Assembly (NCBI GenBank): GCA_003640385.1
Contig: RCAB01000006.1
Location: 434,001 to 498,000, forward strand
Length of the DNA stretch: 64,000 nucleotides
Direction: 5' to 3'
From: Setaria digitata
Taxonomy: Eukaryota > Nematoda > Chromadorea > Rhabditida > Setariidae
Shown in pieces: positions 27,201-40,982 of the stretch; positions within the stretch are counted from its first letter, which is position 1; each line of letters starts with the position of its first letter. Under the pieces are notes generated by a model. That model saw only the letters and a program-made list of their open reading frames with translations. It was not told the DNA's origin and did not search any database. A program made the position numbers and the translations under genes.

Positions 27201-30200
27201 GAGCACTTTATTAAGGAGGAAAACCGAAAGAGGTTGTTGCCGAAGGTTAGTAATCAATTTCTTTTCAACTTGATAATTGAGATATGTTAGGTTTTTAATT
27301 TATACCCCTTTTGTTAATTTATACCTTTGCATAGTTGAAGAAAATAGACCCCATGCATTCTCTGCATAAATCTCATTTTCTCTTTGTTGCCGGATGTTGA
27401 AGTTATTATAGTTTCCAGAGTTCTAATATTATTCTATAATTGAATGATGGTTAGAAATTTAAAATAGTACAAAACTATACATAAGTCACCTATCACCTTG
27501 AAACTGGTTTGTTTAGCCATCTAATTTACTTTCAAACTTTCTGATTGCTTCTATTCCTTAAATTTTTATGTCATTATTTGTCCTTAATACAATCCATTAT
27601 AGGAATAACTTTGCTTAATGATTTTGACTGTCGCATTTTCTGACTACGACACTGTCAGATTTTCTTCTCAAGAAACTGTGCTCCAAGTTGCTTCCATAGA
27701 CACAAAACAGTTGGTGTTCCTTATACAAGATTATTTTTTGTTTATTTTTGTTGCCACTTATATGATATTGCAGATTATTGAAAAAGTGGTGGATGAGCTG
27801 GAGACTTTCGACTTGTTTCATCTGCAGGATGGTGTATCTGATCAAACTAAGATGGAAGAATGTGTTTCTGCAAGCGCTGATATAATGTTTCATATCATTG
27901 AACGCCTTTTTTGCTCAACGGTTCATTAAACTATGCTCCAAGTTGCTTCCATATAGATACAAAGCAGTTTAAAATTGAACGATTCTGTTAAGCAGCATCT
28001 TGTTTAATAAAATCGTTCTGTTCATTTCGAATTGCATTCACCGTGCTTGAGCTGTTTTAGAATCCTACTCAGAAGCAAGGAAGTGAGGAAGAACTTTATC
28101 TCATTTTATGGAAATCATTTCGTACTATCGTTCAAACGACGATTGTTTTGATAAATGCAAAATATTCTGCTGTATGTGTTCAGATAATTTGTTGGGAATT
28201 TTGATTTTTTCCAACATTCAATCCTATAGATCTCGAGATCTTGTATACGGTTTTCAAATTTCTCTTTTTTATCGTTGGAGAGAATTATGCCATTTCAGTC
28301 TGTGTTTTGTGCACTAACGATTGCTGTTCTCAGCAAACTGTCTGCACAGATGTACAAGATATACCTAGAAAGTCATGTTACCCGGATTGACAAACATGAT
28401 TTATTGATGGAACTTGTTCATTTGTTTCGTGATATCATCAACAAGTCACCGTTTCCATGTTCGTGGTTCCAGATGCTACTGCTCCAGAATAGGTATGATT
28501 TCTTTTAGCTTTAGAGGCTTAAGATTCGAAATTTCCATAAATCCTTCTACCAGTCTTTGATGAAGTACATAATCTAATATTTCACTTGCAGTATCTCACT
28601 TTAAGTGTAAATTTTGACTTATGGATAGTATTGTTAGTGACGGTTTGAGCCTCGATATGGGCCGACACCAAATCTCCATACGTCTGAATAATGGTTTTCT
28701 ACATTCTTATTTTATCGTTTGTTCTTAGAATGATCTTGAAAACAATGAAATTTATAATGTCGACAATTGTTGAGCACTTCCACGACGATCAGTTCGATGT
28801 TGAAGTTTGTTAAACTTTCAAAACTAGTTTTTGCATATTTACAATCCACTTGTAACTTATATTTTTCGCAGTTTCGTGATATTTAGCTTTGGCGGGAATA
28901 TATGCTGACGATGGTCGCGCTTTGCACGCAGAAAGCTCTTCAGTTAGGTTCGCCAACAATCAGTGAGCGGCGATCACGACTTCTATCCTCTCAGCCGGAT
29001 TTAAGAAGGATAGCTGTTGCTGACCTGCGTTCTATGTGGTTCCGACTGTCGAGTTAGTCTTATTAATCCACAGAATTACAGTTTTATTTTAATTTTGAAT
29101 AGGGGATGCTCTTCGTACTTTTGCAGTGGCACAGAAGATCTTGTTCGTACCATCTATGATTGGTTCATATCTTCGAGTCGCTCTGGTTGATGATGATGTT
29201 GTACGTGAAACCGTTATACCAATATTTTTCGACATGCTTCAGTGTGAATTCCATTTATCACCATTGCGATGTTTTTCTAAAGTAGTTGATTCTATTTTTT
29301 TTTTTTTTTTTTTTTGTGGTTGACCTAGCTTCTTTATATTCGCCAGTTACTGTTTTTCCCAACTTCCACTGTCGTAACGAAGTACCTCATTTCAGTTTGC
29401 AAATGAAACTATAATGCAACTGGACTGTCTAGTTGATGAGGATTGTGGTGGCGAAAAATTCAAGGACCAGCTGCATAATATTATGATGGATATGTAAGTT
29501 TTCCTCTTATAGTTTGAAAGGAAACTCTCATGAAAATTTTCGAGATGACTCAGATAGGCTGGAAATTTTTAGGTGTCGCTCGGATACCGACCTTGTTGTG
29601 GAAGGTTGCAAATTTGTGGCTTTGATTGATACTCTTTTGCAACATCTTTTCGAATACCGTGAAGTGCGAACAAATGGTTACTGCATCGAAAATGGAATGG
29701 ACCGAACTGTTGAATTATTGGTTAGTTTTTTTCTTCTCTCTTCAATATCAGAATTTCAAGGTAACCTTTCCGTAATTTTAAAATGCTCTTATTTAAGAAG
29801 TACTCCTTCTTTACTGCTTTATTTCTTAAAATTTCAGAAATTTTATGAACTTATTGGCCAATCCGATCTTTATATCAACTATGTCTATAAACTTTATGAT
29901 CTTCATATGCTCAGCAACAATAAAATTGAAGCAGCTTTCACACTTCTAAAGCATGCGGAAACATTGTCGGTGAGTTTTTGCAAATTTTACACCTTCAGCC
30001 AGTTCTTCCTATGTTAAAAGGAGATACTTATGTCGGAATGATTTTGAGGGTGAGAGTAAGTTTCCATCTTTAACTGCTGTTTAGACGGCCAGTTAAACTG
30101 TACTCAGTGCATATATAAAAGATAGATGGAATAAGAACACCACATCTTGACTTTCTCTATTAAAATCCAAATTTAGTGGACAGAGTGTGAACTACCTACT

Positions 30201-33200
30201 GCTCTTTTGGATGCACATCTAAATCGACAATGTGGCACACAACGTCAGCTCAAAGAAATACTCTATAATGAAGCTGCTAATCTTTTCGATGAGAAAGAGT
30301 TGTGGGAAGAATCTATTGGCATTTTAAAAGAACTGACATTTCAGTATGAAAAGAATTACGAATATGAAAAATTACCAAGTCTTTTGGTAAGTATGTATGA
30401 TGCATGTATCTGTTTTTCATTGTGTACATTAAGAAGCTCGTTTTTTTTTTTTTTTTTTTTTTTTCTTCTTTTTTTGGCTGGATTTCAAGTTTATGTGAAA
30501 TAAGAAATTACACCGCACTGATTTTTCAGCAGCGTCTTGCTGAACTATATCATAAAGTGAGCACACAAGGGCGAGTTGCATGCACATATTTCTTTGTTGG
30601 ATTTTATGGTCTCAGTTTCCCGAATTATTTGAACAATCGGCAGTTTATCTACCGTGGGAATGAATGCGAAGTCAATTTTTGACCACTTTTGTATCTCTTA
30701 TAATATTCAGTTTGTCGTTTATCTTAAATTGTTACAAACTTTGGAGTTATTTACTTGTATTTAGGCTGTTGTCAATTTTCGTCATCGAATGCTGTCAACT
30801 TTTCCTGGGGCTCAGTTAATTAATACAATGGATGAATGTTCTCATCTTTCAAAACACGACAGCAAATTTTTGCAAATTTTTCCCGTAAAACCACTTTTTG
30901 AAGGCTGCTGGGAAAAGAAATCTAGCAATCGTCTGATTCGGTGGTATTTCAAAAACAACAGGGTATCGAGCCACTTCTTATCTAGGAAGACAATAAAGAT
31001 GAAGAAGAATTTCTGTTGACAAACAATTAGATCGTGATTTAAATAATAGTTTAACACAAATTCAGTATGAGGTTATAGTGGAAGGGATTTTAATTCATTC
31101 ATTGAAAGCACCTCCTGAAGGCTGTTCTGTATTTCAAGTATAAATATCAGGTAACCCTTAGGAGGTGTTCTTTAATGACTTAGTTAGACGGGCATTCACT
31201 TTCACTGTAATCTGAATCTCTGTTGAAGATTAGTTTATTTTGCTCATTCATGAGAAGCTGAATGAAATTATTAATATGATTCCAGGTACAGAATTTTGAA
31301 TTTTGCAAAGGCGAAATTCGAAAAGGAACAAAATGGACGGAATTGGAGGACAATGAAATTATGCGATCGTGGGTGGTCCGGCGATCGGTTTCTGTCGAAG
31401 AACAGTTGCCCAACATCTTACGTTGGTCACAAATTACCACTTTTTCAGATCCAGTATGTTACAAATTCAACTTAACTGGAAATGTTGCTATGATTATTCC
31501 TGTACTAGGTAAATTCATTGCATTTTTTCCTTAGATTGAATGTTCTCCGTTAATGGAAGCTGTGACAACAATGCAGAAAAATAATGAAGAAATGGAAGAA
31601 ATGGCACATGTGGTTCTTTCTACGCCGCTAGAATCAGTTGTTCCACTGGGAGGAAAAATTCGAGGCATCGTACAAGCATTTGTGCAAGGCGGGATCAAAA
31701 ATTACAAAGTTTGAATTCAATACTGTGGTTGCTTTTTTCCTTAATTTTGGGTTTTCAAACAGTTCAAGTTTCAATCTCAGTTTGCATTTGAATGGTGATA
31801 TTCCTTCAGATATTTTTTTCTGATCGATGTGCCTCAGTTCTGACAGCAGAAGAACATGGACTTGTGCGTCAGCTGAGGACGTTAATTAGAAATCAGGTTT
31901 ATCCTTAATTGTTTGGTCCCGTTTTCAACATTTTTACTTGTGTAGTTAGTTATGTAACTAATTTCCAGGTGCCAATTTTGGAATTTTGTTTATATGCACA
32001 TGCATCTCGCGACCATCAAGTGAATGCTCAGTTTCACGAGTCCCTTGTAGCATCTTTTTATGAATATAAAGCAAATATTGAAAAACAATTTGGAAAAGTG
32101 GTGAGATCTAATCTGTTTTGAGGGATTTTATGTGTATATTAGTTTGTCTGAAAGAACGTGATTAATCGTGTAGTAGTCATGTAACCAATCCAAGATCATC
32201 TATATAGTTGATTGGATAAATCAGGAATAAAAGCAGAGAACCCAGAACGGGAAAGTTGCATTACTTTGTGTGGCATGTGCATTGTTTTGAAGGAAAAGCT
32301 ATTTCGATGTTTTTCGTAATAATCCCATCCCAAAGTTTACCTCTTTAAAATTCAGGCTTCACAGCTTCCACCAGGTTGCTCCATCCATCTTTCACAACAA
32401 AAAGTAGATGAGCGAAGGGCAAGTAACTTCGAAACATCAAGGTAAATTTCTTATTGCTGATTAAAATCCTGGGAATCTCCATTGTTGTCGGAATTTTTTT
32501 TTTTTTTTTTTCATTTGCTTTCCTTATTCACGTGGTATTGCAGTACTCCATCTGTCATGAGTGTGTTCCGGCGAGGTGGAGGAGCTACGAAAAGTGGACG
32601 AACAACTCCCAGGAAATCCAGTGGTTTGAAATCAGATCTAAAAAGTGCGTTCGAAAATGGGTAAGCGTATTTTATCATTCTAACAGCTGGTAGTTACACA
32701 TTTTAATTTTCATTAAAAATTTAATTAAAGTTTTTTTTATTAGTCTTATTTTAACTAGTCGGGGTATTTGATAAATGTTCTCCAGAATTACAAAGCGCAT
32801 TTCATCATCATCCGATCGCAGCTTTGATTACAACTCTAATGAAAATGGTTCTACTTCTCGGTCGACACTTGATTTTTCACGATTCGAACATTCTCTGAAA
32901 TCAGTCTCTTCGTCATCCTTGCAAATGACGGAGGACAATGCAACTATTAAATCAGTGAAATCACTTGAGCGGTAAATTTTTAATTGGTTTATTTCTAATT
33001 TGTTAAACTCCGAAAGTTAGAAAAGATGCTTATTTTCCTTATTGTACACTGAATTTGATCACTCAGTAGTTCAATTTACGCGGTATACTATCGATGGCAC
33101 TGTGTAGTTTTTATTCATTTTTTTCATTTTATATTGTTCATTTTTCTTTATTTTCCATTTTGTTTATTTCACTTTAATTTTATTTTATTTCTTTTATTCT

Positions 33201-33561
33201 CCACTCAATTTATTATATTCACGTTTTCGTTTTTGTTTTGAGAGCAATGAATAGTAATTATGTGCGGTAACTGGATTGATTGTGTTAAAAAAAAATAGTT
33301 TAAAGAAATTTTTCTACTTTAGGCCAGCTGACGCTCAGATTATGCCACCTCCATTACCTCCGCGACGTACAAAAATGTCACTTTTAGCTCCTCAACATGT
33401 CAGTTCCATTTCATGTCCGGTGGAAACTTCTCACCATAATATATAAAGTTCGTTTTGGTAATTTAAACTTAGAAAGAATCGTTTCCTTTCATTTCATGCA
33501 GGAAGCTGCTTCGCTTTTCCGATCTTCACATGAAAGCAAGAAACCTTTTCAGCACATATAA
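21752..33561 (+). CDS. ced-5: CED-5/DOCK1-type Rac guanine nucleotide exchange factor
   Basis: 39 exons from 21752-21855 to 33502-33561 join in phase to about 1,802 codons; only the first coding exon is missing. Order of parts: an SH3-like N-terminus (LPLHIGEKVTVACSSDG ... GPGIFPNSAVV, exons 1-2); the helical region; and a DHR-1/C2 lipid-binding domain starting NDLYVTLLQGDLHGGKGSDR (24644-25500). An armadillo-like middle follows, with VRETVIPIFFDMLQCEF at 29190-29260. The DHR-2 catalytic domain (29838-32400) includes TYFFVGFYGLSFPNYL, FIYRGNECE and the VQAFVQGGIKNYK region. The C-terminus is Ser-rich and ends with a poly-proline motif MPPPLPPRR. CED-5 binds CED-12/ELMO and activates CED-10/Rac for corpse engulfment and cell migration; DHR-1 binds phosphoinositides. 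The intron after 25968 has a GC donor. At the first intron two donor/acceptor pairs are in phase (21850 to 22198 or 21855 to 22191). Confidence 0.95.
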
Positions 33562-34577
33562 AACGATGGTTTTGGAAGTTTGCGTTAGATATTAATGGAG
33601 CAAAGAAAAATTATCCTACAAAGAAAATATTAACTAAACTTTTTCCTAACAAAGTGATTACTTCGTATATGTATGATATGGTTGTGAATAATCTTTCAAA
33701 AGAATATTTTGCTTTGGATTTTTACTTGTTTTGCTAATTTACAATTACAGTTCCTTTTAACATTTTTGGAAAATATTTTTTGCTTTTTAATGTCTGATCT
33801 TATTTTGATATGTTGGCGGGTATACGTGTTATTGAAGACCATTTTATGCTGGCATGCAGATTTTTTGAACTATTTATTCTGTCATTGCGTTGCACGCATT
33901 TAATTTTTAGAAAAAAAACTATTCTATTTTGATAAGTGGGCTTGAAAAAATTTAGAAGCACTGCTTATATGAAATTATTTCATCGGTGAAGAATTCAGAG
34001 AAATTGAGTTTCTAAAATCGAGTAAAGATAGAGTTAGTTTTACCGGCTCCAGATCTTGTCATGTACACTTGAGTGCTGTCTTTTTTATCTTCATTTTTCG
34101 AGATACCAGAAACTTTTCTGGTTCAGATTCAGGGGGTTGTACGACATGAGATGTTTATTAATCTCCGATGCCTCTGTCATACTTGGTGCTTTCTTGTGTA
34201 TATTTAACACAGTGAAGTGCTTTTAAATAAATAGTTTCATGTGTTATGCCGCATATCATACACTGTTTTAGTTTCAAAATGGAGAAAATCCGTACTTTTA
34301 ATGAGAGCCTGTATTTCTGATTTTCATTGTGCTCATTAGTCTTTTCGTGCTGAAGCTGTTTGGTCCTTCATGTTTTTAAAAGCATGAGGGTGGAACTCAT
34401 TCAAAAGTTTTTCAGATGCGGGAAAGTTTGACAAGAAAATGAATTTATTGTTTAGCGAAATGTATATTACGGATTAGCATTTTGAACACATATTACATAC
34501 TCGGCATAAATTACTGCTAGCCGAATTGTTTTTACACATTAATCATAAAGAATCTGCCATGTTGAGAATGCAAAAAA
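33562..34577. other. 3' UTRs of converging ced-5 and lectin genes
   Basis: About 1 kb of AT-rich sequence between two convergent stop codons. An AATAAA at 34226-34231 is a possible poly(A) signal for ced-5. No coding exon is supported; the plus-strand open frame at 33709-33903 is Phe/Leu/Cys-rich AT translation. Confidence 0.5.
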
Positions 34578-37500
34578 TTAGGCCGTTTCCGTGGAGATGT
34601 TGAAAAAACGTTTGATTTCTTCATGAGCTTTTTCCAGGATTTGTTTCATATTGGATGCAACTTTTTTCAATATTTTCTACGTTGGGTTTATTTCCATCGG
34701 TCTTTCATTGTTCGGATGCAACAGTAATACCTCTAGTACTCTAGGTTCGATTTCAGTTCTGTTACTTAGTTTAATTGATATTTTAGATGTTCCTCGACTA
34801 TTATTAATAAAAGTAGGTAATGTACTTATTGCCTGTTCTGTTTCTTTTTTTTTCAAATCGGTGAACAATAATGATGGTTCAGCTTTTTGCTCCTGTGCTG
34901 CGTGTTGACTCACTGTAACCTCTTTTTGGTATATTTGCTTCCCACCTATCTTTGGTGTTATTTCTTTTCTTATTTCATCGGACTTACTTGTTGTACTGAT
35001 GTCTACATCAGATAGATTTCGTAGGTGTTCCGTAAGCATATTTTCTAGTTTTTTTCTAATTTCTTCATAGATTCTATTCTTACTTGTCTCCAAATGTCTT
35101 GCTAGTTCTTCCCTTTCATATATTTCATCGAGTTTAATTGTTTCGTAAACGCTCTCTGTATAAGTGGCCTTTCCTTCAACTTTTTGTGAATGTAAAACAC
35201 CGCTGCTGTCATCAGTTTCACGTCCAAGTGTATTACTAAAGTGATCCTGCACGCCATCACTGAATTCTTGTTCATCGTCGATTGCATTTTGTAGCATTTT
35301 CTTTTTTTGGGTTGCATGAGGTTTACTTAAGTTTGTGTTATTTTTCGCATGAAGTGCTTCTTTGAGTCGTTCCACGAGGGTCTTGTTGGTATCATTATTG
35401 TCAAGGAGAGCACGTAAATCTGAACTATTTTCTTGTTTAAGAAATAAGTTCAAATTCCGGAAGATATCACCGAACCGCTCATACCATTTATGTGGATCTT
35501 TTTGTGCTGTGTCATTTTCCTTACAAAACTTACTTGGCAGCCGGACACTTTGCTTTAACACATTTGGTGAGTCGCTTGAAATGTTAACATTGTTTTCGGA
35601 ATCACTTTTTATTTCACAGGTCTGTGCACTCTTGTTCTTTTCGTTATCATCTCGTACTGCTGATTTCCGTTCCTTGAGAAAATTCTTTGCTTGAAGCATA
35701 TGTTTATTTCCATTAGCAATTTTATTTTTTGCTGTTCTGCCTTTTTTCGAGTCAGCAAAGAAATCTGCTTGGCTCTTTCCTTGGACATCTGGATCAACGA
35801 GTGTTAGGGTTTCTTTTGTAATCATTTCCCGGATTTTCGAAAAGCGATCCTCATCGTTATTTTCAGTGATATTTTCTTTCCTTTCATTGATAAGTGACAA
35901 AAAATTCTGCAACAAATTAAAATGTACTACATTTTTCATGGAATTTTCTAATTTTTTCTTTCAAAATTTCCGGCTCTTGAGATGCATTAAAGGGGATTCA
36001 GTATGCGTTGAAGAGTGTAACTACCAGTTTCCTCTCTTTTTCTTTCTACATCTATTTCCATTACTAGTTGATGGGTAGGATGAACAATTAAGCATTATTT
36101 TTCAATACATTGTAATATGCTCTCGATAGCGATTATATTTCTCACTTCTCTCAAGCAAAATTAGGAATTCTTGAAGTACCATAAATGAACAAAAAAAAAA
36201 AACGAAACTTTAGATGTATATCAGAAATCCATATATTTCCTAGATGGAAATTAACTTACTTCCTTTTTTTCTTGTACATCGGCAACTTGGGTTCTCACAC
36301 CTTGCAATTGTGCTGGTCGTGCTTCTGATTTTGCCATTGCATCATTTTGTGATTTATTTATCAACTGTTCAAAAAACTCGTAAAGTGGATTATTCTTCTT
36401 TTGATGCTATAATATTTGTGGAAATTTTCTTAATCGTTAATTTCTTCAAAACTAGATTGTTGAAGAATGTATGCCGAAGTTTATCATTTGTCTTTATTGG
36501 GTTTTTGTTCTTTAGATCAAATCTTTTTAAATATTTATTTGAAATTTCATTTACTATAGTGCCTTCCTGCAGTGTGTTTGTTTTATTTTCCTGATGTTAG
36601 ATTAAAATTTAGAGAGAATTCTTAATATCTTGGCCACACATTTCTCATGAATAAGAGAAAACGGAGACTTCTCAGTAGTGAAAAGGTTCGTCCATACTAC
36701 GAAATTCAGAGTTTATACTTATACTTTCTGACTACTGATCCCCAAGCCTTAGTTAAAAATAACATGACCATTGTCGTCTAGTAAGCTGCAAGGATTATGG
36801 CATTTATTTGTTGCAACTGATTATTCCAAATGATCGACAAACTTTCTACATTGAGTCACTCAAAAAGATAACGAGTTTAGTTTCATTACTAGATCTTATT
36901 CACACTGACTTCATTAAAAAGGAGTTTGAAAGAAGAGCATGTGATCTGAATAGTCGAGATAACGAAGTTTTTTGCATGTATGATAGCAGTTATGGTAACG
37001 AATCTTCAAACGTATAATGTGTTTTTAAATTGTAATGACGAACTTCATAGTGCTGTTCATCACTTCTTTGGCAAATAAATCGATTTGTGAAATCGAAATC
37101 CGGTGTTTGGTCACATGGTACAGTTTTTAATACTCTGTTATCAATACTGATTGTTGCACATCGGCCACGGTGTACGGGATCCAGTGTTTTTTTCGTGATA
37201 TTTACTGTTAACATTTCCCACTCCCTAGATTTAAGTACTCAGTTCTTGAAGTGGAACTTAATGTTAAAACATTGATTTTAAAGCTACATTAGTTTTATTG
37301 CGGAAAACTATATTGCTAACAGATAGGTAGCGTTGAGCGGAGTATTGTCTACCCATTTCCATTCTTGTTCTATGCTCATTTCTTTGTCAGTCATTAGAAG
37401 TCCAATTTGTACAGTCCTTTCAGACATTATTGAATTACTGGATGGATAGTGTGATATTAACCAGTTCTGAAAAGCAAATTAGCTTGTGCTTTTATAAATT

Positions 37501-37883
37501 TACAGCAGGTCAGTTCTAGGATTTCATTTTTCATTTAATTTTCGGTCCATCTTTTTTATATTGCAATTGACATTCACTTTCATTTGCAATTTCGACTAAC
37601 CATTTCAAGATATATTAGTGTAGAAGATTAACTTCGCTTTACCATTCCTAGCTAATTATGGTAGTAAAGGTCAAATCAGTTACTGCAAAACTATTACGAA
37701 AAATAATAAAAGAAAACATATCAGTTGTTCCAAGCTTTTGATAACAACCAGATCCGAAGCTGAAGTGAGGCAGTATTCGCGGGCTATATTCCAGGACTGT
37801 TCACTGAGATGAAATTGATAGTGACACATTTCAGGACCGGCAATCCAAGTAGTACCATACTTTTGAAAAAATGGTGAAGAAAG
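34578..37883 (-). CDS. C-type lectin domain protein with long charged tail (5' partial)
   Basis: Exons in order: 37883-37698, 37466-37321, 37224-37044, 36590-36453, 36406-36260, 35906-34731, 34676-34578; all phases agree. The first three make a CTLD: an opening TWIAGPEMCHYQFHLSEQ, then SWNIAREYC and SDLVVIKSLEQ, EWKWVDNTPLNATYL, GRC, TVPCD and RFICQR. The four core cysteines are present, but EPN/QPD and WND motifs are missing, so calcium-dependent sugar binding is doubtful. The rest, about 500 residues, is Lys/Glu/Asn-rich and mostly helical or disordered, with no recognised domain. An N-terminal exon with a signal peptide was not found. Linking lectin and tail relies on a GTTCGT donor at 37043 and a 450-bp intron; without it the lectin ends at TAA near 36990 and the tail is a separate gene. 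The last splice is also uncertain: unspliced, the frame ends at TAG 34677-34679. Confidence 0.6.
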
Positions 37884-40800
37884 CTGGAATGTGAATAAAA
37901 AATTGACTTAGCTCGCCTTCTTCAAATGAAGGGAGATGTTTCATTTATTCGCTACCCGCCTGAAATCCGTTTAAATGGATTCTATTTTTCTGTAATTAAC
38001 ACTTTTGTTTTTTCCTGCCTTTGCCACTTCATTCATTAACAAGAGCCATAAGTCCTGTATCAGAGTTAGGCCAATAGTCTGCGTACTGGAATGCGCGCTT
38101 TGGAAAAAAATTATCATTGATAAGGAACCAAAATTTGATTTTTATGGGTTTTTAAATTCCAAAGGATTTTTAAGCTTTGTGAAAAGATCCTCAACTTGCA
38201 ATAAAGAAAGATCTTTAAATAAAAAGGCCATTTCAAGTTGTTCTGAGGAATAATTTTTCTAAAAATCTCAAAAAGTTTTAAATTATATTTGTTGTTCAGG
38301 ATCTAACAGTGGGTCGGTCTGAAACTTAACCTGGGAATTTGTAAATATCCTAGGAAAATACTCAAACGTGTAGTGTTGGAAAGCATGCATTATTTTTATC
38401 AGCTGGTGATGGTTTTTGCGAAACAAAAAATGAAAAATCAAAAACCGTATGATGATAGAGGTGATCTTTGAAATTTATACTGTAATAGTTCTTGGGGAGA
38501 TTTAATAAAACACCTTAACATACCCTCTGTCTAGCTTCTGTCGTAGTGCTTAAACTGGTTGTTTGTTGGAGAAGTGTGATAATTGCTGCTGAAATCTGAC
38601 TCTTTCAGAAATCATTTGGTGGAACTGTTTTTACAATTTTTTCCATTTCATTGATAGTTTGAGAAAATAGAAAATTCTAATTGCATTCTTGCATAATTTC
38701 GATGAGGAATGCAATAGTTAGTACCTGTTAATCTGATGAACCACTGTTTAGACATTGCCGATTATTCGCACAACACCCTGATCAACACTACAAATAAGGT
38801 GTTGCTTCTCTGGCGGAAAGAGTGGTAAGTAGCGGGGCGATATATAATCGACCTGGAGCTCGTACGAACCTGTTATGCATGTTGAGAATAGTACACATCT
38901 CATTCTTTTGATATTCAATTTCTTTAAGCATGTGAGATTTGGAAAATTCTCGGTTTTATTTTAGGAACGGTGATATCAAGTAAAATAGGATGGTCCTAAG
39001 ATTACTCATAGCTGAATTTGTAAGTTTTGGGAAAGTATACTGTTAACTTGAGATTTTAGCAGTTGCTAAAAGCTCTTGAAGAAATAAAGCTAAATAATAT
39101 ATGGATATTTGTCAAACTTGAGAGAAAAAGTAGAAGGAAAAAGATGAAGGGAGGGAAGGGTTCGGCTGAAGTTGTTTTGTGGAATTGAAGTGTGAGCAGT
39201 GAATGGGATATTTCTTTTTAGTTGGGTTTTCATCCAATTATATAAGTGACTTGTTCTATAGGTCAGCGATGTGACCCAAATATGCCGTTTTACCGACAGA
39301 TAAATTTCCGACTTTAATTTCTCTAATTTCATCCTATATTTTTTTCATGCCAAGCTTTCTGTACGAACTTACTATTACCATCACTATGCAATATCACTGC
39401 ACTACTTTGGCCACTACCATTGCCACTTCTTTTCCAAGTTGAATCATTTTGGGATGTTATGAGAAAAAAAAGTTCGAACACCGCAGAAGAGTTCTTAGCA
39501 AGTCAAAAATTAAATGTGGTTGTAATGAGTGAATTTGTCGTTAGGTCCTTAACACTACAGCGAAATTCAGGACTTTCTTTAGGGATTTTTGCTGTAAAAA
39601 AATAGCAAGTTTTTGTGCAAAAACGACATTGAGGTAATAAGGGGAATTTTGTCTCAATCCGCGAATTTTATTTGGTTAACTCAGATCTACCGATGAAAAT
39701 TTCGGTGCTGTGTTAAATTATGCCTCATGCTTTAACCCCGAATTTCTCTGTTTTTAGCTCATGCTGTCTAAGCATTGGTTTTTGGTGACTACAGTGACAG
39801 CTTTACCGCTCATAACAGACTCAGGGAAATATTAATTAATTGAAGAAAAAAATCTGAAGTGTAAAATGAGTGGATATGATTGTATTCTTAAGATTCGTAC
39901 TTTGAAAAGGGATGTTAACAAAATTTTACCTGTTTAATTGCAGCAGATACAAAGAACACTGTCAGTGGAGCTTGCAGTAAGTTCATAACAGTGAACAAAA
40001 TGTTATTTGCATTTAAACTAGTTGATGACTGTGATGCAGTAAAGTCGCCAATGGTACTCAAAATGCTGCTCTGAGGTTACGCAGGTCATGAATATGTGAA
40101 TTTTCCCATTTAATGATAGAACATCGAAACAACTGTTATTTCCGTTGAAATTTTGCTGCACTGAGATTGTTTATTTGTTAAGATAAACTGGATGCAGGAA
40201 AATCCGAATTACTCTTTAAAGCTTAATTGCGACATGGCATTTCCTGATGTTTTTGTTTCTTATTTTCAATAGACGTTGGAAAATGTTTGTTGTTGGCATG
40301 CTTTCTCTTTATGGCTAAATAGTAGTATTCAGCAACTTAGGTTATCAATAGCAGAGTATCATTCATTCAACTAACTGACGAACGAAAGTATGTTAAGATT
40401 TCATCCAGTTGATTTTAGTGAAGCTTTTTAAATGATATTTTGCTTTGTGGAATCAAATTCTAGGTATTATGGAAAGACTATTTTATTCTTGGTGGCCTAT
40501 CACCTTGACAGTTTCTTTACTGTGGTGATGATTTTACCATGAAAATTTGGACAAGATTTACTAAATCTCTAATCTATTATTGCTTATTTAATATTTCTTA
40601 GGAAAATGTAGGAGGTTTCACGATATTTGAATGCGAACATCAACATGCATTTGTAGGAAGTGGTCGAAAGTCTGAAGTGTTCATTTATTTTTTAATTTTG
40701 GTATTTTCAGTACAGAAGCAGAAATGGCTTCTTAACTGGTTCCACTCTCAGCTGCTGATGCGGCTTACGTTAGTTTTGGAATCTAATAAATATCTTAAGT

Positions 40801-40968
40801 GTAATATTCGTCAGTATATGATTATCTCTATAAACTCCAAGTTAAAACCGTGTATTCGTCGCAGTTGATTTACGTGCCACTATAATTAATATTTCGAATT
40901 CGAAAAACGCAGCAGTCTTTATAAACTCTGATTTCTGAGAGCAAATTTCCTCACCTTGAAAAAAGAAT
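37884..40968. other. Divergent intergenic region, lectin gene and spl-1
   Basis: About 3 kb between two genes pointing away from each other, so it should carry both promoters and the missing first lectin exon. I found no signal-peptide exon and no other credible coding exon. Plus-strand frames at 38005-38253 and 39420-39605 lack coding character and splice context. Confidence 0.45.
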
Positions 40969-40981
40969 TTTTTTTTTTCAG
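40969..40981 (+). promoter_or_regulatory. Probable spliced-leader acceptor of spl-1
   Basis: A run of T followed by CAG ends one base before the spl-1 start ATG at 40983, leaving essentially no 5' UTR. This is the classic arrangement of an SL1 trans-splice acceptor in nematodes. Confidence 0.6.
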
Positions 40982-40982
40982 G

